From Cucurbitaria berberidis CBS 394.84 (taxonomy: Eukaryota > Ascomycota > Dothideomycetes > Pleosporales > Cucurbitariaceae), in NCBI RefSeq assembly GCF_010015615.1, contig NW_024468936.1, positions 1,984,001 to 2,048,000 on the forward strand: 64,000 nucleotides of DNA, in the 5' to 3' direction. Positions 56,982 to 64,000 of this stretch are shown here, piece after piece. The notes under the pieces are model-generated. The model saw nothing but the letters and a program-made list of their open reading frames with translations. It was not told the origin of the DNA and did no database searches. Numbering within the stretch: the stretch's first letter is position 1; every line of letters starts with the position of its first letter. Made by a program: the position numbers and the translations under genes.

Positions 56982-57692
56982 ATGTCTTCCACTTTCGGTC
57001 AAGCTGGGACAACGTTCAAAACTTCAATCCAGCGGGACAACAAATGGAAGTTCACGGGCAAGATTCGTGAGACCATCAAGGACCGTAAGCACAAGAAATG
57101 GGGTCTTTTAGTGTACCGCTGCGACTACGCCTCAAATGATACATGGACAAAGTTCTTAGCAGCTATTAATCAGGAAATGCAAAGGGGACTCGACATAGTC
57201 CAAGGAGAGGATCTAAAGGACACGTTGGAGATGACACCAAAGGAAGACAAGAACACGTTGGACGGTGCAACGGTCGACCAAGTCCGCGACATATTCAAGG
57301 CATGGGTCGAGAGCGACGAAGCGAAGGCGGAGAACGGCAATGAAACCAACGCGACGCTCAACTACCCGAGGTACACGTACTGTGTGCATGTGGATGCCGA
57401 TGTACTTGATGCTGTGGTCAATCGCGCGTCTGGTCCGCCATACTCTCAGGCGTGAAAGACGGCATATGTCAACCTTGTGCAGCTTCGATCTGAGGTCGAT
57501 CCCCAATACATCAAATATACAGAATATTCAACAGAGGAAGAGATCAACGAGGAGGAGGATGAAGAAGAGGACATGGATCATGTGAAGGTACACTTGGACT
57601 ATATTGGTGCATATTCGTATAATTCGCTGTATGATCCTTTTACTTTCGACAGGTACGCGAGCTATCGCGATGAGAACGACGTGTCGATCGGA
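56982..57692 (+). pseudogene. hypothetical protein gene with one in-frame TGA
   Basis: From the ATG at 56982 the frame runs MSSTFGQAGTTFKTS, KHKKWGLLVYRCDYASNDTW and RYTYCVHVDADVLDAVV, then meets TGA at 57453-57455. The same frame continues for 79 codons: KTAYVNLVQLRSEVDPQY, an acidic run, then YIGAYSYNSLYDPF, and a natural stop at 57690-57692. The second part reads like the usual end of this fungal family, in which a KWG-(x)3-YRC block and a Y-VNLV block occur. No intron with good signals removes the TGA. It may be a recent pseudogene, a sequence error or, less likely, a truncated functional protein of 157 residues. Function unknown. Confidence 0.65.
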
Positions 57693-58280
57693 TGATTGCT
57701 GGGGATTGTGGTTACATGTAAAGAAACATAGATGCTGTCATTCAACGTGCCACAACTTCAGTGCGCGTACAAATACTCACCAGAATCTTGCAGTCAATTG
57801 AGGTCAACCTCAATATTGGACTGAGTTTGGCCTTTCGTTCGGCATAGTCCTTGGCGCGAGCGCATAGCAATAGCTTCAGCATCCTACGCTTTTCTTCGCT
57901 TTACCGAGCGATTTCTTCCACTACAGGCTTCTTGCCAACTTGTCTTGTTCGAACGACGTTGATGTCAAGATGTTGGCTTTGCCATGTGACGACGGTGCAC
58001 CTGCCGCTTCCAGCCACCTGCTATTTCCCAGCCCCGCTTTGATGCAGCGGAAGAGCGCCGCGGCTCGAGGCGCTCCTCGATGCACGAGACCAGATCGCGA
58101 CCCAAAGATTTTCCAACCCGCCATAACACTCTGGTTCCAATGCGCTGCCTATGGCCATGACTCTCACCGCTTCTTACGTATTGTTATACTCATTCTAGCC
58201 CAGGATACCTTCGGTGGGTAGCACTACGTCACGACGCAGCCGGAGTGGTTTTATCGGATAATACAGCAGCCATTGCCAGC
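57693..58280. other. intergenic, no supported gene
   Basis: About 590 bp between two plus-strand genes. Frames on both strands overlap each other and show no motif. Confidence 0.4.
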
Positions 58281-59503
58281 ATGGCCACAAACAACGAAGC
58301 CAAATTGCCACTGACAAATGAAAGTGTGCAAGCATGGGCTCGCGCAACATTCCCTGGTCCTTTTCGTGCCCTGCCGAGAAGCGCAAGGCTGACATGGATC
58401 GAGTTTGACGAATCGAGCTTCAGTATCAGCAGGGCCATTTGGAGATCGCTCGGACGCTCATCGCACAAGCAACTCCTCGTCATCGGAGCATACGCCCCAG
58501 GCGCAGAAATTGAAGAACCGACCGATCGCGTTGTAGCACACGTCCACGCCGATGAGGCAGAAGTGAGCTTCTATCGTGTCGCGGAGACCGCCGATGGCGA
58601 GGAGTTGCAGTCTGTTACATCAACCAGCGCTGTGGCTTTTCATGCGCCGTTTTGCGACGTGGGAGACGACGCCGGGGGATCGGAGGCTATCCATCGTGTC
58701 TCAGCCCTGATCCGCTACTACTTCCTAGCGGCGGGGCACGTGAAAGAGCTGTTGAAATTGAAACTAGACCCCACAATGTTTCCCAGGAACTTCAAGGATG
58801 CCTGTTCTTGGATCAAAAACGGAGGAGAGCGCCCCATTGCGCCTCCCTCGAGACGCTCATGGGGCCCTCCCAAGGCTACCTCTCCAGACGGTATCGTAAT
58901 CCGGCCAAAGCGTTCTTCTACTGTTTGTATGTATATCACCATATCCATCCCCCTGATACGCACAAGACGCTAACAATACCAGCATATATCTCCCAATTGA
59001 CCGCGGAAGATATTCGTGCTCCTCCTATCAAACGATCAGCAACAGACAGTGTTAGTATCACGGTCAAGCGAGAACGAGACGATGACAGCATGGCCAGGCC
59101 GAAGAAGCACCCACGCCGTACGCTTAGTGAGCAGATTTATATTCCGAAAGTGCTAGGTCGTGAACCGATTGCGAGCCCACGAAGTCCTGCACCGGAGCGG
59201 GTTAACAGAGCCCTGTCAGATCGGATCCAGCACCTCAAAGTTGAGAATGCGGGCTTGCAGCAGCGCCTAGCGTCGGAAGCACAGAGTCATTGCATTGAAA
59301 ACGAACGCGCGGAGGAAGCGTTAGCTAGCATGAAGACACGGCTTGCAAACGTCGAAAGCGCATCAGAACAACTCCAAGTTGAGATGCAGTTATTAAGAGA
59401 AGGGATTGAACAAGCTAAGCAAGACAGTGCATCAACAAAGGCCGAGCTTTTAGATATTCGCAAAGGCCTACCACGGAAACAAAGAGAAGCTATGAGGAAT
59501 TAA
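58281..59503 (+). CDS. coiled-coil hypothetical protein, two exons
   Basis: Exons 58281-58926 and 58983-59503, with a 56-nt intron (GTATGT..TACCAG), give 388 residues. The N-terminal domain (about 1-190) is a mixed fold I do not recognise (VQAWARATFPGPFRALP, TWIEFDESSFSISRAIW, HRVSALIRYYFLAAGHVKELL). A Pro/Arg/Lys-rich linker follows (about 195-285) with KRERDDD and RPKKHPRR, which could act as nuclear localisation signals. The C-terminus (about 300-385) is a coiled coil (LSDRIQHLKVENAGLQQRLA, then repeated Glu/Leu/Gln heptads). It may be a nuclear or scaffold protein; function unknown. Confidence 0.72.
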
Positions 59504-60017
59504 AGAATTAAAGTACATGCGGATTCTAGGTTATAAATAATAGTAGTTTGCCTTTTAGTATATAGCTGAGTGGGCGGAATATTTATGAATATGCGCTGTA
59601 GTAAGGCGGCAGTACGGAGTGGATAGAAGGGAAAGAGGGGATGGGTAGAAGCAGAAGAAGAAGAAGAGGTGGAGGAGGAGGAGAGGATAAAGGAAGAATA
59701 GTATGTTAGGTTTTTAACCTACTATATAGGAATATCTCACTGTTGCGATGCAGCTCTCTCAAAGCACACCGCCAAAGACTGGCGATAGCTTAAAACAATA
59801 GTCTTGGGACGTGTGCGCCTTTTGGTAATGTTTCTTGTCAGTACACCGCGTACTAAGGATTTGATCACACGTTAACTAGATAGATCCAAACGTTCTGTTC
59901 TACAACACCAATATATTATTGATAGTATCAGTCCGGCCCGCCCAAATAGCTACTTATTTAGAAGATTCTATCATAACCTTTACATCTATAGAATCCTTAA
60001 GTAACGCTATAGGCTGC
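59504..60017. other. spacer between convergent genes
   Basis: Contains presumed 3' ends of the coiled-coil gene (plus) and the small secreted-protein gene (minus), plus a purine-rich microsatellite-like run. Confidence 0.45.
59645..59699. repeat. purine-rich simple sequence
   Basis: AGAAGCAGAAGAAGAAGAAG, then GGTGGAGGAGGAGGAGAGG: an AAG run passing into a GGA run. Confidence 0.75.
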
Positions 60018-60380
60018 TTACTGATTCTCCCACACACCGAAACCACGCACTACTGTCAGGGGTAGATTGGTAACGCATTCGCCGCCCCCATTAACCCAGA
60101 AATTCGCAACTAGAGGACCTGACCGAACCTGGACGATCTTTCGATTGTTCGGGGAAGTGTTCCGGAGTCGTAAGACACCTGCCGCGTTACACCCTGGGGG
60201 CGCGTACCAAATTTGAGTTAAGGATACACCGGTTGCACAGTCGGTACGTGTAGAGCCAAAGGCATTGCACGCTCCTTGCAATGCGGCTTGGCCCGCGGGT
60301 GAAGGCGCCTCTGCGCAAGTAGCCTGCGCGAGGGCTCCGCTGACAGGAACAAGAAGGGCGAGAAAGAAGTTGGCGTGCAT
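60018..60380 (-). CDS. small secreted cysteine-containing protein
   Basis: One exon, 120 residues. A signal peptide covers about 1-19 (FFLALLVPVSGALAQ). The mature part has five cysteines (about 22, 38, 48, 64 and 102) and blocks CAEAPSPAGQAALQGACNAF, DCATGVSLTQIWYAPPGC and GPLVANFWVNGGGECVTN. It ends in a short aromatic tail. I do not recognise a named family. Size, secretion signal and cysteines fit a fungal small secreted protein or effector candidate. The open frame ends exactly at the natural stop and has a TATA-like box upstream. Confidence 0.72.
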   Translation of the reverse strand: MHANFFLALLVPVSGALAQATCAEAPSPAGQAALQGACNAFGSTRTDCATGVSLTQIWYAPPGCNAAGVLRLRNTSPNNRKIVQVRSGPLVANFWVNGGGECVTNLPLTVVRGFGVWENQ

Positions 60381-61255
60381 TTTCGGTCGTTTGATGAAGA
60401 TCCTGTGTCGTCAGCTAGGGTATTCTTGTATCTTATCTGTTCGCTGATATTTGCCGTTGTACTGACCGAAATGGGACGAGAAAACGTAAGATGCGTAATA
60501 GATGATGGGCGATGTGTGATCCTTGAAGTATGGTAGATTGATAGTAGGAAGGTGAGCCCTTATTAAGAGCGGAAAGACCTCTTTTTATACCCTTTCTTAG
60601 TGAGTCAAGTATTACGTAAATTTGTTGATGAGAAAGAGGCCGTTTCCGCAGCGGATCCGGTTTCTACCCAGGAGCTCGTGTTTTCTGAGCGCTCTATTTT
60701 GGAACGTACGAGCGCGTGTCTCCTAACAGCTAGACCTAGGCCAAACGAGGAGTCTTAAGTGGTCTGACCCTATCTAATACAGCGCCTTTATACGTATACG
60801 CCTTAGTACCCCTTCTAGCGATTGCAACAACGCGTAAGCCCAAGCACTGCACTCTAATCCCAGCCGTGACTATGGCAGATGATTTGGACTCATGGGTGAA
60901 AATTGAACTAGCCAACCTGATACGAGATGCACTCGCCCACCGATCCTGACAATGCTTGCATAGGCGCTGAATTGGAAATTACATCGTACACGACACTTAG
61001 AGTTGACATCTAGGCCGTGCTCCAGGAAATGGGACAGGTAGACGTAGTCGACTGCACTTTCTGTGCTTGGCGACCGTCTCGACCTATCCTGGAAGCTGAT
61101 CAAGGACTCTAAATACCCAGGTTCACAGCTCTCAGGGAGAGAAAATTGCCCAAGGACTAATTCAACAAGGTGATAGTGCGAGCGAATGGAAGTCGTCAGC
61201 ATCGCTGTTACTTCAAGATCAAGAACGCATGCAACGACCACGTACCCCCCATGTA
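60381..61255. other. promoter and degraded coding remnants
   Basis: Left part: promoter of the small secreted-protein gene. Between about 60870 and 61190 the minus strand reads protein-like text including SHFLEHGLDVNSK, an ankyrin-like motif, without an intact gene around it. It may be the remnant of an ankyrin or NACHT gene. Confidence 0.35.
60581..60589 (-). promoter_or_regulatory. TATA-like box of the small secreted-protein gene
   Basis: On the minus strand this reads TATAAAAAG, about 200 bp upstream of the ATG at 60380. Confidence 0.4.
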
Positions 61256-61342
61256 GGAGTATCCACCATCGGGAGTATCCACCATCGGGAGTATCCACCA
61301 GCGGGAGTATCCGCTATCCGGAGCAGGGAGCATCCGCTATCC
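61256..61342. repeat. 16-bp minisatellite, five units
   Basis: Units begin at 61256, 61272, 61288, 61304 and, after a 7-bp partial unit, 61327. The consensus is GGAGTATCCACCATCG. The last two units share a GCTATCC variant, so the array has diverged from left to right. Confidence 0.88.
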
Positions 61343-61509
61343 GGACACGCAGATACGGGACGGCTTTTACCACAGAGCAAACCCATTTCCAGGCAAGTCT
61401 GCTGCTTCTTTCTGTCTTGTAGACGCTGACCCATTGATCGAAATAATTATGTTATACGCTGCGTTACTTTGAAAAGAACGGGCGACATTCCGGAAATCCC
61501 TGGTCGTTA

Positions 61510-62620
61510 CGGCAAACAGGGACTTACCAAAGTTATGATGGCGAAGAGGATCGATGTATCTGGTTTCTAATTCAGCCGTCCCGCTCGTTTCTAACCCTGT
61601 TGGAAAATATGCTACACCAAAACTCGCTGCCCCAAAGCCACTCCACTTCAGATCCAATGCTCATTCACCAGATGTGTCTCACTGAGAGGTTGAGCAGCTT
61701 TGAAGAGTATGTTCATGCTATACATTCTGATGCAATGCAACTGGTAGGATCGCCATGCCACGCCGTACTCGTGGCAACCTTGCTGAGTAAGACAGAGCTA
61801 CAAAGCCTGCTTTTCGGTGGTGGGAAGACCAACGAAACACGATTTTGCGGTCACCTTCCAAGATCTCCAAGATCTATATTTGCTTAAGCAGCATTTGTGG
61901 AGAGCCGCAACAGCTCTGGAGTCGAACTTGAGCCTCTGTAAGAGACTTCAAGAGCTACCCTGGGAGGGGGCGAGCGGGTCATTCAGTGAGCTGAGAAACT
62001 CCAACAACCTCATTGAAGTGCACACACGGAGACTTGCGATGTTGAGGAAGTTTACCAAAGACACAGATGGTCTAGTGAGTCAATGCCGATTTCTTCTCGA
62101 GAGCCACGCTAAAAGAAAAGCATGCGCAAGCTCTCCAAAGTGCTCGACGCGCGACGTGACAAGGTCCTATTACAGAGCAATGCCGCGCGATGCAGGAAAA
62201 CCTAGAGGTCCTGAAGTGAATCGCTTTTGTCAATGTAGAGGAGAACCAGAAACTTTCCAAAATCAGCTCACACACACTCAAGGGCTCGAACACGCTTAAA
62301 GCACTCACAACGATCGCGACCATGTATTTGCCTGCCAGTCTGATAGCGGTGAGTGTTGCGAGACCTCGGTAGAAGCCAGCTAAAAACCCTTCTAACGATC
62401 TTCAGCTCGAGCCTTGTCCAGTTTCAGCTCAAAGGCCAAGACTCCCACAAGGGCTTCGTCATCGCTACGGAATTTTGGATTTACATTACTGACCGGATGT
62501 TTTTTGATACTGATGAGGAAGTCGTTGGAAAACCTGCGTACCCTTTAGCCTACAACTATAGGGGAAATTCCGCCGGGGAGGTGGTGATGCAAACTGGGAA
62601 AGGTGATGGTCAATAGTTAG
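61510..62620 (+). pseudogene. decayed CorA-like membrane protein gene
   Basis: Frames together spell a fungal CorA-like protein: YDGEEDRCIWFLIQPSRSF and LTERLSSFEEYVHAI (about 61530-61735), then FAVTFQDLQDLYLLKQHLW and ALESNLSLCKRLQEL (about 61840-61960), then IEVHTRRLAMLRKFTKDTD (to about 62090). After a frameshift near 62100 comes LKEKHAQALQSARRAT-stop (TGA 62157), CRAMQENLEVLK-stop (TGA 62217), then KISSHTLKGSNTLKALTTI and MYLPASLIA. IFSSSLVQFQLKGQ follows at about 62398; the GTGAGT donor before it has no acceptor in the expected place. The family ends in membrane helices after YLPASL. Multiple lesions make a functional product unlikely. Confidence 0.65.
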
Positions 62621-62789
62621 GGGTAATCTAACTCTAAATACCGACCTTATCCAAATCAGCTTAGTGCACCTCGCCCTCCGCCGAGCGAAAACAAGAGGTC
62701 CTTTTACACCGTAGTCTGATAAAGATAGCACTACGAGCACTTTCGCGCTTGTAATGTTCCTGGTTTTCCTTAAGATTATATCATGCTCT

Positions 62790-63290
62790 GTTATAGCGCT
62801 TTCTCGGATGTACCCAGCTCAAGGACGAGGCTCACTTGCGGCGGCAGAAGGTTGGTGCGAGAGAAGCTTGCCGACCTCATCACATTCCTGGCAGTAGCTC
62901 AAAGCATGTCCTTAGATATGATATTCATGACATGGACAGCCCCAATCGGCTCGATAGACAGAGTTATGGTTCATTGGGTATAAGCGGCACCGCGGAGGTT
63001 CGCCAGCGAATTCTCCATCTGCGCAAAAGTCTTGCGTTCAAACGTCCGAAAATCGAATTTGTCTCTAAACAGCCCGGAGTGGTTTCTTTCACAAATTAAG
63101 ATAAGCGCGAAAGGCGAGATATATTCGACGGGGAGTTCCGAAATCTGATTTTGGAACTACTTCGTGTTGAATGATCGTCTTTGATCCTTACAGGCGGTAG
63201 AACGCCTTGACAGAAGCTCGCTAAGGCCGGAGCTTTTAGACGAAATTTCGGAAGCAGTGGTCGATGATGCGTGTGCAAAGTCAGTTTCCG
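62790..63290 (+). pseudogene. fragment of a kinase-associated N-terminal region
   Basis: Two overlapping frames read LADLITFLAVAQSMSLDMIF and then, after a frameshift, GTAEVRQRILHLRKSLAFKR, and later ERRDIFDGEFRNLILELLRV before a stop. The order resembles the N-terminal part of a group of fungal protein-kinase genes (a FL-VAH-like helix, then a FAFKR block). No kinase domain is seen downstream. The assignment is tentative. Confidence 0.4.
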
Positions 63291-63868
63291 TCGCTTTCTC
63301 TAACGAAGATAATTAACTCTTGTATATTCTTATCTTATATAAGTTGATACCTCGCCTGCAACTTGATCCGCGGGTCCAGTAAGATCACTACTAGCCAATA
63401 GTGGGGTTTATTACTCAAGCTACTGCCGCTGTTCTGCACCAGACCATCACAGTGATGTATATATACCTTCACGACGACAGACCACAGGTCAAGGTACATC
63501 AATAACTGTGACTACGCGCATCAAGTCATTGGAATCCGAAATGACAATACATTGGCAATGCCAACTTCAAGTCTAGACGTTCCGGCACGGCGATATCTGA
63601 TCCTAATAACACTGAGTCGGTTATTACAGCCTCAGCTCTCTCAGTCTCAATTTCCGAGTTGTTGACGCTGCAGCTTGATGTATTCTCAGGCATTCGTTAT
63701 AGCTACGGTGGTGGAATGTGGGTTTGTTTTTGTGGCACGAATCGGCATCGTTTGTCCTACATTCCGACAAACCATTTCCTTGCTCAATCCTTCTCATTCA
63801 GCAGACCTCTCCAGATTGTTCTACACACGCGACTCACTCAATTTTCATTGGGAGCTTACTGAAAAAAC
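63291..63868. other. intergenic, no supported gene
   Basis: About 580 bp before the last gene start. Frames at 63659-63915 overlap in three phases and lack motifs. Confidence 0.35.
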
Positions 63869-64000
63869 ATGAATCTAATAGGCCTCCCTCCAGCTACAGC
63901 TCGACTAGCAGTTGAGCTGCAGCTCGCAGATGTCGAAGAGATTATGCACGGAATAGTCGCAGGAGACGAGTACACAGCCCTCGAGGCTACGAGAATAGGT
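63869..64000 (+). CDS. 5' end of a gene cut by the window edge
   Basis: From the ATG at 63869 a frame stays open to the end: MNLIGLPPATARLAVELQLA, then DVEEIMHGIVAGDEYTALEA. Such a helical opening, with a hydrophobic-Gln-Leu pattern, resembles the N-terminus of fungal RING/IBR-type ubiquitin-ligase-like proteins, but 44 residues are too few to be sure. It could equally be a further remnant like its neighbours. Confidence 0.4.
   Translation, partial: MNLIGLPPATARLAVELQLADVEEIMHGIVAGDEYTALEATRIG

Overview
The window looks like nuclear DNA of a filamentous ascomycete, most likely a dothideomycete close to Pleosporales. This is inferred from short 44-134 nt GT..AG introns, HET-domain and Clr5-ankyrin genes, a fungal PEX26-like peroxin, and a long AT isochore with repeat-induced point mutation (RIP)-type decay next to genes of ordinary base composition. 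Nothing bacterial is visible. Exon structures were joined by hand from frames, splice signals and family conservation.

Layout. 0.8-4.2 kb: a Clr5-ankyrin protein and a small two-exon unknown gene. 5.2-10.2 kb: a secreted aspartic-protease-like protein, an AIF/AMID-like FAD oxidoreductase and an atypical short-chain dehydrogenase. 11.0-22 kb is an accessory, allorecognition-like stretch: a HET-NACHT-ankyrin NLR-like protein, a 14-bp minisatellite, a decayed Bli-4-like SDR, a haloacid-dehalogenase-like enzyme, a very large HET protein and an orphan HET tail. 22.3-38.7 kb is mostly housekeeping: type-B carboxylesterase, G-patch/RRM protein, CCCH zinc-finger protein, RING-H2 protein, multipass membrane protein, DUF6604-like protein, PEX26-like peroxin and a PARN/CAF1-like deadenylase.

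39.7-55.1 kb is the most striking part. A gene for a 332-aa secreted protein and a seven-exon zinc alcohol dehydrogenase converge on each other. Between them lies a block of about 12.5 kb that is almost entirely A and T. The block is bracketed by two direct copies of a 121-bp sequence. Each copy is mutated on its inner side and intact on its outer side, and every difference is a C-to-T or G-to-A transition. Removing one copy and the block restores a simple convergent gene pair about 310 bp apart, so the block looks like an insertion with an exceptionally long target duplication, later decayed by RIP-like mutation. The paired copies also allow the mutation context to be read directly.

55-64 kb is gene-poor: a gene with one in-frame TGA, a coiled-coil protein, a small secreted cysteine-containing protein, minisatellites, and remnants of CorA-like, kinase-associated and ankyrin-type genes. 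The 5' end of another gene runs off the window edge.
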